Assembly: GCA_903970295.1 (NCBI GenBank) | Contig: CAJCHQ010000819.1 | Span: 1 to 5,294 of the forward strand | Length of the DNA stretch: 5,294 nt | Origin: Bryobacterales bacterium | GTDB taxonomy: Bacteria; Cyanobacteriota; Vampirovibrionia; Obscuribacterales; Obscuribacteraceae | Direction: 5' to 3' | Shown here: in pieces, positions 1 through 5,294 of the stretch | How the letters are laid out: each line of letters starts with the position of its first letter | Position numbering within the stretch: position 1 is the stretch's first letter | Notes under the pieces: generated by a model | What the model saw: the letters and a program-made list of their open reading frames with translations, nothing else | Database searches by the model: none | What the model was told of the DNA's origin: nothing | Translations under genes and position numbers: made by a program

Positions 1-966
1 CCCACCCTTCCTGAGCACACGGCTAGGCTCGATCTCCCAGCAGTTGATCAAACCGAAAACGCCATCGATTTTGACGATAGCTTGCTTGAACGTGAGCACT
101 GCCGAGTTGGCGAGTGACCCCGGTCCGTCAACGAAGTTGCAGATCCGTCCTTCGCGGGCGGCTGTTTCTTCGCTGATTTCACCATGCAATTTGCGCACAG
201 GGACCAGCTTTTGATTGAGCAGAACGCGCCAGCCCTCGTTGAACCTGACGCTTTCGATTTCGACATCGACAACGGTGCCTGGGGGCAGTTCCTTGCTGTC
301 GAAGCGGCGACGAGTTTCCTTGTCCATCTGCTCCTTGTTTAGTCGTCCGTGAATGCCGTCCAGCAGATGGATGACGGCGCCGTAGGGTTTGACTGATTTG
401 ATCCGGACTTTGAAGGGCTCGTGCGTCGTGACCGCATCCTGCAACGTGCCAATAGCGATCTGCTGTTTCTGGGCCACGTCGGCCAGCTGCTGGGATGCGA
501 AAAGCACTGTGCCCTGAGGCTGGTTGAGCCTGCGGCCTGTAATCTGCACGGATATTGACCTGCCAGACCTGAGCGCCCTGAGTCCACTCTGCCGACCGCT
601 GATTTGCTCAACAGGTACGTAGATCTTGGCGCCTTCGGACACGATGTTCGCACCTTTGGCGTTGACAGAGACGACGGTGCCAGTGACGATTGTGCCTGTC
701 GCCAGCTTGGCCGCAGCAGTGTCAGCAGCTTCCTTATCGCTATCGTACTGGCGCACGACGATCCAGCCGTCGCCTGTGTTAGGGCGGGAGACGATGGTAA
801 CGTCGATTTCGCTGTCAGGACGCAATTTGCGGAAGGCCTTGAGTTTGTCGCCGCCGACCATCAGGTCAACTCTGATTTGAGCGGGGGTCAACTCGTTGAT
901 GTTCAGAACTGCTGTACCGGCCTGGGCGTCTACAGACATGACTGTGGCTTTGATTAGGTTTTCCAT
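1..966 (-). CDS. Tandem S1-domain RNA-binding protein (C-terminus off the left edge)
   Basis: This frame is open for 322 codons from ATG at 966 to the window edge with no stop, so the gene is 3'-partial. The translation starts MENLIKATVMSVDAQAGTAV and shows repeated OB-fold/S1-like units. Unit 1 spans about residues 4-74 and is degenerate. Unit 2 spans about 88-161, with a GTIVTGTVVSVNAKGANI strand pair. Unit 3 spans about 172-254 and is the clearest, with KVRIKSVKPYGAVIHLLDG, then IHGRL, then a late VVDVEIESV strand. The beginning of a fourth unit lies at about 272-322, with QAIVKIDGVFGLINCWEIEP. S1 repeats bind single-stranded RNA; the family includes ribosomal protein S1, RNases and translation factors. 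The start is supported by GAGGAG five bases upstream. The protein could be a ribosomal S1 paralogue or a stand-alone S1-repeat protein, so no symbol is given. Its position beside biotin genes is divergent and probably coincidental. Confidence 0.8.
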   Translation of the reverse strand, partial: MENLIKATVMSVDAQAGTAVLNINELTPAQIRVDLMVGGDKLKAFRKLRPDSEIDVTIVSRPNTGDGWIVVRQYDSDKEAADTAAAKLATGTIVTGTVVSVNAKGANIVSEGAKIYVPVEQISGRQSGLRALRSGRSISVQITGRRLNQPQGTVLFASQQLADVAQKQQIAIGTLQDAVTTHEPFKVRIKSVKPYGAVIHLLDGIHGRLNKEQMDKETRRRFDSKELPPGTVVDVEIESVRFNEGWRVLLNQKLVPVRKLHGEISEETAAREGRICNFVDGPGSLANSAVLTFKQAIVKIDGVFGLINCWEIEPSRVLRKGG

Positions 967-971
967 TTTGT

Positions 972-977
972 CTCCTC
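972..977 (-). promoter_or_regulatory. Strong Shine-Dalgarno site of the S1-repeat gene
   Basis: Read on the - strand, the sequence is GAGGAG, then ACAAA, then ATG. This is a near-ideal Shine-Dalgarno match at five-base spacing and fixes the start of the S1-repeat protein at 966. It contrasts with the bioF start on the other side of the intergenic region, which has no such site. Confidence 0.75.
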
Positions 978-981
978 AAAT

Positions 982-996
982 AGCGCTAGCTGCGCT
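982..996 (-). promoter_or_regulatory. Small leader hairpin just upstream of the S1-gene ribosome binding site
   Basis: AGCGC at 982-986 pairs with GCGCT at 992-996 across a 5-base loop. The block TAGCGCTA at 981-988 is itself a perfect palindrome. On the - strand transcript the hairpin ends four bases before the Shine-Dalgarno site, where a structure or bound protein could affect initiation. Ribosomal protein S1 of E. coli is known to autoregulate through its mRNA leader, but any similar role here is inference. A five-base stem can easily arise by chance. Confidence 0.3.
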
Positions 997-1253
997 TCCC
1001 CTGTTAGAAATGCTTGGTCGGCAAATTGCACACTCTGGAGTTTCGGGGTACACCGGAGTAAGGCAAAGTCCACTTTTAGTGGTCGAACCGACAAGCGATC
1101 GAAGATGCGTCGACTCAGAACGAACTGGTCAGCACCCTAATAACTACGAGCGACGAGCAACCACCAGAACCACAAAAGAAGCTCTGGAAATGAAAGTATT
1201 TAAAAAATGAGTTTTCTGTCGGAGTTCGGGTGGTGTTGTTGAATGAATGTGAA

Positions 1254-1259
1254 TATAGT
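1254..1259 (+). promoter_or_regulatory. Candidate -10 box (TATAGT) for the biotin operon
   Basis: TATAGT matches the sigma-70 -10 consensus at five of six positions and lies in the AT-richer part of the intergenic region. No good -35 hexamer sits 16-18 bases upstream, so this is weak on its own. If it were real, transcription would start near 1266, and the inverted repeat at 1274-1300 would fall just after the start site, a plausible place for a repressor. The resulting leader would be over 300 bases long. Confidence 0.2.
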
Positions 1260-1273
1260 TTTGACCCTATCAA

Positions 1274-1300
1274 GACAAATTACCGTGCGCAAAATTTGTC
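1274..1300. repeat. Inverted repeat, 8-bp perfect arms with 11-base spacer (possible operator or hairpin)
   Basis: GACAAATT at 1274-1281 is exactly complementary to AATTTGTC at 1293-1300, separated by an 11-base spacer. The overall size of about 27 bp with two dyad half-sites resembles a binding site for a dimeric repressor. As RNA it would form a short hairpin, but there is no following U-run, so it is not an intrinsic terminator. The arms do not match the known BirA, BioR or BioQ biotin operators. It lies about 290 bases before bioF. A perfect 8-bp dyad in a region this long has an appreciable chance of arising randomly, so a regulatory role is only suggested. Confidence 0.4.
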
Positions 1301-1591
1301 CAACCCGGACCTGAGTGGAAAAATTCCGTCCCGCCTGACTTTCGAGGATTATGACCCGACTCACCGTTCCCAAAGTCACTTAGTTTGCAGCAAAAGGCAG
1401 GTGGCCTCGGTCAAAGCGGATCGCTTGACAAGGCGAAGACTGGACTTATTGCAGCCCCGCCAGCTTCGGTCACCAACGCGGCTGTGCCAGGTTACGGTTT
1501 TACCAGGTCAGCCTCGCCAAGTTCCTGTTCGCGCCCCTCTCACTTAACTGGTATTCAGGCACGGGCTACTGAATTGGCGTAAAGTCCTCAT

Positions 1592-2761
1592 ATGCTCAAT
1601 ATTAGTAATCGCCCATCTGAGATTCTGGCTCAGCGGCTGACTGGTCAGCGTTTGCGCACGTTACGCTCGGTCACACCTCTGGCTGGAATGTTGGTCGAAT
1701 GCAACGGGCGCACTTTAATCAATTTTTCTGCCAATGACTATCTGGGACTGTCTCAACATCCACTCCTCAAGGAAAGAGCGATCGAGTGGCTGCAGCGCTA
1801 TGGCACTGGCTGTGGTGCCTCTCGTCTGATTACCGGCAATCTCGATTGCTACGAGCAATTGGAAATAAAGCTGGCGAGGCTAAAAGGCACCGAGTCAGCA
1901 TTGATTTTAAATTCTGGCTTCCAGACAAATCTTACCGTCCTCTCCGCAGTTGCTTTTGCTGAAAGTTTTCTGCTGCTCGACAGGCTCAGTCATAATTCGC
2001 TTTTGCAAGGAGCCCGCTTGAGTGGGGCACGCTGGGCGCGTTTTCGGCACAACGATCTCGATGATTTGCAGCGTCGCTTGGCCGGGACATTTGCCGCAGC
2101 AGCCAAAGATCGCTGGATCGTGACCGAGTCGGTCTTCGGCATGGACGGAGATCGCGCCGACATCGAAGCGCTGGTAAAGCTTGCCCAGCACCAGAAAGCG
2201 CAATTATTCGTGGACGAAGCGCACAGCACAGGAGTCCTGGGTGCGGGCGGCATGGGATTGGCGGCCGGGCACTCCGCTATCGACTTGATCATGGGTACAT
2301 TCGGTAAGGCTTGCGGCAGTTTCGGCTCATACATTGCTTGCTCGCGTTTAATGCGCGACTACTTGATCAATTGCTGTTCCGGTTTTGTCTACTCGACTGG
2401 TCTGCCACCGGCGACGCTTGGTGCCATCGATGCTGCCCTAGACCTGATTCCAGGGATGGAGCCGGAGCGCGCGAGACTGGCTCAGGCAGCCGAGTATCTG
2501 CGCAACCAATTGAAGGCGATGGGCTTTTCGACTCGTGCATCAAGCACTCAGATCATCCCTGTCATCGTTGGCGGTGATGGCGATGCGCTCGGGTTGAGTG
2601 GGCACCTCGAAGAGAACGGCATTCTGGCAATGGCGATCCGCCCGCCCACTGTGCCGCAAGGAACTGCCAGAATTCGACTGACTCTCTCTGCCGCGCACAC
2701 TGATTGGCAGTTAGAAAAGCTGATCGAGAGTTTCCGCTCGTGGAAAGGAAAGCGCGCATGA
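1592..2761 (+). CDS. bioF: 8-amino-7-oxononanoate synthase (KAPA synthase), BioF
   Basis: This cytosolic PLP enzyme condenses pimeloyl-ACP (or -CoA) with L-alanine, releasing CO2 and carrier, to form 8-amino-7-oxononanoate. It is 389 residues long, close to the roughly 385 usual for the family. Landmarks are NFSANDYLGLS (44-54), GTGCGASRLITG (71-82), LSHNS with the cofactor-stacking His134, VDEAHSTG (207-214) with Asp208 and His211, and TFGKA with the PLP-binding Lys239. A C-terminal RPPTVPQGTARIRLTLSAAHT (350-370) is typical of BioF. Sister alpha-oxoamine synthases (Kbl, HemA, Spt) share the fold, but the neighbours settle on BioF. The start is bounded by an in-frame TAA at 1580-1582; ATG 1592 is the first usable codon, yet it lacks a Shine-Dalgarno site. 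The stop overlaps the next start (ATGA). Confidence 0.95.
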   Translation: MLNISNRPSEILAQRLTGQRLRTLRSVTPLAGMLVECNGRTLINFSANDYLGLSQHPLLKERAIEWLQRYGTGCGASRLITGNLDCYEQLEIKLARLKGTESALILNSGFQTNLTVLSAVAFAESFLLLDRLSHNSLLQGARLSGARWARFRHNDLDDLQRRLAGTFAAAAKDRWIVTESVFGMDGDRADIEALVKLAQHQKAQLFVDEAHSTGVLGAGGMGLAAGHSAIDLIMGTFGKACGSFGSYIACSRLMRDYLINCCSGFVYSTGLPPATLGAIDAALDLIPGMEPERARLAQAAEYLRNQLKAMGFSTRASSTQIIPVIVGGDGDALGLSGHLEENGILAMAIRPPTVPQGTARIRLTLSAAHTDWQLEKLIESFRSWKGKRA

Positions 2762-3504
2762 GTTCTGGCATCGAAATTTTGGCTCAACACGGTTGGGCAT
2801 TTGCTCCAACTATCTGGCAGGTTTGGCGCGAGTGCCTGGGGGAAGATTGGCATCTCTCGGCTCTCGACCGCGGATATTTTCCCGGCTGCGATCAAAGAGA
2901 TGTTGTAGTGCCGTCATCCTTGATCGGCTCCAGCTGGCAATCGCCCCAGCCCAACGAGCAAAAAACGAAAGTGTTGGTGGCGCATTCATTCGGATTGCAT
3001 TGCATTTCCCAAGAACTGATTGCGGTCGCCGACTTGCTCGTGATCGTAAGCGGATTTGAAGCGTTTCACGTCAGTGAAAAAGCTCCTTCTAGAAGAGCGA
3101 TTCGCCGCATGCTATTGCGCTTGAAAGACGATCACCGATCGCTGTTGAGCGAGTTTTATTCTGCTTGTTTTGGTGATTCGCCTTGGCCGTCTGCTTTGCT
3201 TGATACACTAGAAACTTGTGACCTGTCCCTACTTGTCGACGATTTGAGGCGCCTCGATGCTGAGCGAATCAGCCTCGAAAATTTGGCACGCGCTAAGTCG
3301 ATTTTGATATTGCATGGTGCCAAAGATATCGTCACTCCGGTCGAGTTGGCTGCTAATTTACACAGGCAATTGCCGGATAGTCGGTTGCTGGTCCATCCAG
3401 ATGCCGGGCATGCGTTGCCTTTTACGCATCCGAATTGGTGCTTGCAGCAGCTGGGGGTAGCGATGGGGAAAAGCGTAATGGGACTGCAGAAGGTGCTCGT
3501 CTGA
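2758..3504 (+). CDS. bioH: BioH-like pimeloyl-ACP methyl ester carboxylesterase (alpha/beta hydrolase)
   Basis: The likely role is to hydrolyse pimeloyl-ACP methyl ester, ending BioC-primed chain extension and passing pimeloyl-ACP to BioF. The protein has 248 residues (E. coli BioH has 256). An HGW motif (11-13) aligns with the BioH oxyanion-hole region HGWGLNAEVW. LVAHSFGLH (73-81) is the nucleophile elbow with Ser77, GAKDIVTP (187-194) gives Asp190, and DAGHALPFTHP (215-225) gives His218, matching KAAHAPFISHP of BioH. The lid segment RLKDDHRSLLSEFYSACFG (121-139) resembles LSDDQQRTVERFLALQTMG of BioH. The elbow is A-H-S-F-G, lacking the usual first Gly. ATG 2758 overlaps the bioF stop and has AAGGA eight bases upstream. 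An upstream in-frame TTG at 2704 would extend it into bioF and is less likely. It could instead be a related non-orthologous esterase (BioG, BioK or BioV type), but the spacing of the triad favours BioH. Confidence 0.8.
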   Translation: MSSGIEILAQHGWAFAPTIWQVWRECLGEDWHLSALDRGYFPGCDQRDVVVPSSLIGSSWQSPQPNEQKTKVLVAHSFGLHCISQELIAVADLLVIVSGFEAFHVSEKAPSRRAIRRMLLRLKDDHRSLLSEFYSACFGDSPWPSALLDTLETCDLSLLVDDLRRLDAERISLENLARAKSILILHGAKDIVTPVELAANLHRQLPDSRLLVHPDAGHALPFTHPNWCLQQLGVAMGKSVMGLQKVLV

Positions 3505-4274
3505 TGAAAGCAGTCTCCGGGATTGAAAAAGTCTTTGGTGCGGCCGCTCACACCTATGAAGAAAGCGCCAACGTGCAACGTCATGCGGCGCTGCTCTTGG
3601 GACGACACCTGGGTTCGCTCGTTCCAAATTTGCCACCGGGGGCGGTGCTTGAATTGGCGTGTGGAACAGGCTTGTTCACGCGTGAATTGGTAGAGCTTTG
3701 TTCGGGGCGCGACCTGACAATTTCGGATGTATCAGCTGAGATGTTGATTAAATGTCAGTCTCGACTGAATGGTGCCGGCAAATTTGCGGTTCTGGATGGC
3801 GAGAAACTGGCAGAACGCAATCACTATGCTTTGATTGCCTGCGCATTTGGTGCTCAATGGTTTGTCGATTTGCGTCTCGCTTTTGCCGGGATAATGCAGG
3901 CCCTCGTGCCTGGTGGTTGTTTCCTCTTCTCGCTGCCGACCGACTCGAGCTTTCCCGAGTGGAAAACAGTCTGCGCAGCCTCTGGCCTTGAATACACTGG
4001 CAATCGATTACCAACGGTCGGAACAATCAACAACTATTGCCTGGAAAATGGCTATGCGAGCGATTTGCATGCCACTCAAATCCGGGCGGGCTTCGCCTCC
4101 AGCCTGGATTTCTTTCAAGCTTTGCGTAGTCTGGGCGCGCAAACGCGTACAAATGCATCTGAGCGAGGTAGTCCAGCCAATCTGAGGAAGCTGATCAAGT
4201 ACTGGGATAGCCAGGCGGGGGGGCAAGTGACGGTTACTTACGACGTTTTATACGGAGCTTTGAAAAAACAATGA
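3504..4274 (+). CDS. bioC: Malonyl-ACP O-methyltransferase, BioC
   Basis: BioC transfers a methyl group from S-adenosylmethionine to the free carboxyl of malonyl-ACP, so that the fatty-acid synthase accepts it as a primer for pimelate. It has 256 residues (E. coli BioC has 251). The N-terminus VFGAAAHTYEESANVQRHAA (10-29) matches the family signature FGRAAAHYEQHADLQRQSA. Class I methyltransferase motif I is VLELACGTG (48-56), with the acidic loop ISDVSAEML (73-81) and Asp98 in VLDGE. CAFGAQW (113-119) corresponds to SNLAVQW, and post-motif PGG is at 136-138. The C-terminal LRSLGA (207-212) and VTYDVLYGAL (244-253) are BioC-typical. ATG 3504 shares its A with the preceding TGA; an AGAAGG ten bases upstream is a weak ribosome binding site, so coupling to the upstream gene probably matters. 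A run of seven G at 4217-4223 lies near the end but the frame is intact. Confidence 0.92.
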   Translation: MKAVSGIEKVFGAAAHTYEESANVQRHAALLLGRHLGSLVPNLPPGAVLELACGTGLFTRELVELCSGRDLTISDVSAEMLIKCQSRLNGAGKFAVLDGEKLAERNHYALIACAFGAQWFVDLRLAFAGIMQALVPGGCFLFSLPTDSSFPEWKTVCAASGLEYTGNRLPTVGTINNYCLENGYASDLHATQIRAGFASSLDFFQALRSLGAQTRTNASERGSPANLRKLIKYWDSQAGGQVTVTYDVLYGALKKQ

Positions 4275-4903
4275 CAAGATTACCAGAGCGATTCTTTGTA
4301 ACCGGCACAGACACCGGGGTGGGCAAGACATTTGTCTCTGCCATTCTGATTTTGGGTTTGCGGGCCAAATATTGGAAGCCGGTGCAGTCCGGCACCAAAG
4401 ACGGTACCGATACCGAGTGGATCAAATTGGTCACAGGTCTGCCTGACGAAAAATTTTACCCGGAGCGGTATCTTTTGTCAGAGCCCTTGTCACCGCATGC
4501 GGCCGCTCAGCTCGAAGGGGTGACAATCGATCTTGATCAATTGACTCTGCCTGGAGCTAATTCTGAGCCATTGATTGTCGAAGGTGCTGGTGGCATTCTG
4601 GCTCCCCTGAACGACAGGCAGTTCATGCTCGATCTGATCGAATCGCTAGGACTACCCGTCGTGGTGGTCGCTCGCAGTGGTTTGGGCACGCTGAATCACA
4701 CGCTTCTCACGCTCGATCGTCTTCGTTCGGCCGCGGTGCCCGTCTTGGGTGTGATTATGAACGGTAAGGCGAATCCGTCGAATCGTGCGGCCCTCGAGCA
4801 CTATGGAAAAGTGGAAATATTAGCTGAGATTCAGCCCATTCCGATGGTTTCAAAGCAAGAGCTGATGCAGGTGTTCGACGAAAAATTTGGAGTGCCGGTA
4901 TGA
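4271..4903 (+). CDS. bioD: ATP-dependent dethiobiotin synthetase, BioD
   Basis: BioD uses ATP and CO2 to close the ureido ring of 7,8-diaminopelargonic acid, giving dethiobiotin in the cytosol. The protein has 210 residues, slightly shorter than the 225 of the E. coli enzyme. The P-loop is GTDTGVGKT (12-20). WKPVQSG (35-41) carries Lys36, equivalent to the active-site Lys of the family. A TDTEW segment (46-50) follows, then EPLSPHAAA (71-79), which matches the substrate-binding EPTSPH stretch, and VEGAGG (103-108), the second nucleotide/carbamate loop. VIMNGKANP (161-169) is the usual base-binding strand region. The stretch between P-loop and KPVQSG is short (LGLRAKYWKPVQSG), as in the compact variants of the family. 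The ATG overlaps the bioC stop; the nearest Shine-Dalgarno-like GGAG lies 13 bases upstream, too far to be efficient, so re-initiation after bioC is likely. Confidence 0.93.
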   Translation: MTRLPERFFVTGTDTGVGKTFVSAILILGLRAKYWKPVQSGTKDGTDTEWIKLVTGLPDEKFYPERYLLSEPLSPHAAAQLEGVTIDLDQLTLPGANSEPLIVEGAGGILAPLNDRQFMLDLIESLGLPVVVVARSGLGTLNHTLLTLDRLRSAAVPVLGVIMNGKANPSNRAALEHYGKVEILAEIQPIPMVSKQELMQVFDEKFGVPV

Positions 4904-5268
4904 ATTTGCAATTGATCGATCCTTCGCCGGTGTGGCATCCGTTTACGCAGATGAAAACCGCACCCGCTCCGTTCAAAGTTAAACGCGGTGAGGGCGCCTA
5001 TCTCGAGTTGGAAGACGGGCGGCGAATACTGGACTGCATTTCTAGTTGGTGGGTCAATCTGCATGGTCATGCTCACGAAAGAATCGCCAGAGCGATATAC
5101 GAACAGGCTCAAAAACTCGAGCACGTAATCTTCGCTGGCTTTACTCATGATCCCGCCGAAGAGCTGGCCGCGCGGCTGCTAACTCATTTGCCGCCACCGA
5201 TGCGCAAAGTATTTTACTCTGATAATGGTTCGACTGCCGTGGAAGTGGCGCTCAAAATGGCGGTTCAG
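4900..5268 (+). CDS. bioA: Adenosylmethionine-8-amino-7-oxononanoate aminotransferase (DAPA synthase), BioA, 5' part only
   Basis: BioA is a PLP enzyme that converts KAPA to 7,8-diaminopelargonic acid, usually with S-adenosylmethionine as amino donor. The genuine part is the first 123 codons of a family near 430. It shows VWHPFTQM (11-18), the substrate-pocket stretch CISSWWVNLHGHAH (46-59), and FYSDNGSTAVEVALKMA (105-121), where Gly110-Ser111 contact the PLP phosphate. The catalytic Lys region lies beyond the window. HPFTQM and SSWW distinguish it from other class III aminotransferases, and the operon confirms it. ATG 4900 overlaps the bioD stop and has GGAG seven bases upstream. The true sequence stops after Gln123 (5268). 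The frame stays open to the window end only because adapter bases continue it with the artefactual peptide RSEEHTSEL. Confidence 0.93.
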
Positions 5269-5294
5269 AGATCGGAAGAGCACACGTCTGAACT
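5269..5294 (+). other. Illumina TruSeq adapter read-through at the contig end (artefact)
   Basis: The final 26 bases begin AGATCGGAAGAGC and continue ACACGTCTGAACT, which is the start of the standard Illumina TruSeq Read 1 adapter. The bioA homology ends exactly before it: after AVQ the family normally continues with aromatic residues such as YW, whereas here the frame reads RSEEHTSEL, a well-known adapter-derived peptide. These bases are not part of the organism's genome and should be masked. The exact junction may shift by a base or two if genomic bases happen to match the adapter start. Confidence 0.97.

Larger units (their letters stand above)
967..1591. other. Divergent intergenic region between the S1-repeat gene and the biotin operon
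   Basis: This 625-base stretch lies between two outward-facing starts and must hold promoters for both. Left part: the S1-gene ribosome binding site, the AGCGC/GCGCT hairpin, and a CCACT-TTT-AGTGG hairpin at 1070-1082. Middle part: an AT-richer patch around 1190-1300 with a TATAGT box and an 8-bp inverted repeat. Right part (about 1300-1591): no recognisable motif. Short open frames occur here (for example 1385-1582, in the bioF frame and closed by TAA), but none has a ribosome binding site or a recognisable protein family. I saw no tRNA, rRNA, transposon end or CRISPR repeat, and no match to the BirA (TTGTAAACC and its complement) or BioR (TTATAGATAA-type) operators. Confidence 0.7.
1592..5268 (+). 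other. Biotin biosynthesis operon bioF-bioH-like-bioC-bioD-bioA
   Basis: Five same-strand genes are joined by four stop/start overlaps: ATGA at 2758-2761, TGATG at 3502-3506, ATGA at 4271-4274 and ATGA at 4900-4903. No internal promoter space or terminator exists, so one polycistronic mRNA with translational coupling is the natural reading. The set covers synthesis of pimeloyl-ACP (BioC, BioH-type) and the route to dethiobiotin (BioF, BioA, BioD). bioB and birA are not visible; they may lie downstream, beyond the truncated bioA, or elsewhere in the genome. Confidence 0.9.

Noticed and set aside
604..957. Open frames of up to 117 codons on the + strand opposite the S1-repeat gene
   Set aside because: They are antisense shadows. 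The - strand frame shows clear S1-like repeats and a strong ribosome binding site, while the + frames show no family features.
1081..1095. GGTCGAACC, resembling a tRNA T-loop
   Set aside because: The flanking bases do not form a T-stem or acceptor stem on either strand, and no anticodon arm can be drawn.
1197..1202. TAAATA on the - strand as a -10 box for the S1-repeat gene, with CCGACA as -35
   Set aside because: The -35 matches only four of six positions and the spacing is 15 bases. Too weak to list as a promoter.
1425..1430. TTGACA, a perfect -35 hexamer ahead of bioF
   Set aside because: No acceptable -10 lies 16-18 bases downstream; the sequence there is ATTGCA or similar. A lone hexamer is expected by chance.
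1230..1547. A 105-codon open frame in the intergenic region
   Set aside because: It has no Shine-Dalgarno site or recognisable domain, and an arginine-rich composition typical of random frames in balanced-composition DNA. It also spans the inverted repeat.
1385..1582. A 65-codon open frame (TTG start) in the same frame as bioF, ending in TAA three codons before it
   Set aside because: It has no ribosome binding site, a low-complexity Ala/Ser/Arg-rich translation and no recognisable family. BioF is already full length without it, so a broken N-terminal extension is not indicated.
967..1591. Possible riboswitch, CRISPR array, insertion sequence end or attachment site
   Set aside because: No repeated spacer pattern, terminal inverted repeat with target duplication, tRNA 3' end or recognisable riboswitch core was seen on either strand.
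2704..2757. An upstream TTG start that would add 18 residues to the BioH-like protein
   Set aside because: It lies deep in bioF and adds residues not matching the family. ATG 2758 has a good ribosome binding site and the ATGA overlap seen at other junctions.

Overview
This is a bacterial chromosomal fragment of roughly balanced base composition. It is dominated by a tightly packed biotin-synthesis operon on the + strand, with a divergently transcribed gene for an RNA-binding S1-repeat protein on its left. The sequence alone does not fix the host. The compact YWKPVQSG-type BioD, the BioH-like hydrolase and the S1-repeat protein point to a free-living bacterium outside the well-studied enterics. 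A non-photosynthetic cyanobacterial relative (Melainabacteria-like) is one possibility, but this is only a guess. The last 26 bases match the start of the Illumina TruSeq adapter, so the window ends at an untrimmed contig edge of a draft or metagenome assembly and not at a biological boundary.

Layout. Positions 1-966 (- strand) hold the N-terminal 322 codons of a protein with three clear S1/OB-like repeats and the start of a fourth; it runs off the left edge. Positions 967-1591 form a 625-base divergent intergenic region. It carries the strong ribosome binding site and a small hairpin of the S1 gene, plus an 8-bp inverted repeat (1274-1300) that may be an operator. It shows no convincing gene, tRNA or known riboswitch. 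Positions 1592-5268 (+ strand) hold bioF, a bioH-like alpha/beta hydrolase gene, bioC, bioD and the first 123 codons of bioA. Every junction between these genes is an ATGA or TGATG stop/start overlap, which is strong evidence of one translationally coupled operon. Positions 5269-5294 are adapter.

How the genes work together. BioC methylates malonyl-ACP so that fatty-acid synthesis can build a disguised pimeloyl chain. The BioH-like esterase removes the methyl group to give pimeloyl-ACP. BioF condenses this with alanine to KAPA, BioA transaminates KAPA to DAPA, and BioD closes the ureido ring to dethiobiotin. Only BioB (sulfur insertion) and the ligase/regulator BirA are not seen here. The organism therefore probably makes biotin de novo by the BioC-BioH route. 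I found no previously undescribed system. The points most worth a second look are the adapter artefact, the divergent BioH-type gatekeeper, and the long leader with no Shine-Dalgarno site ahead of bioF.
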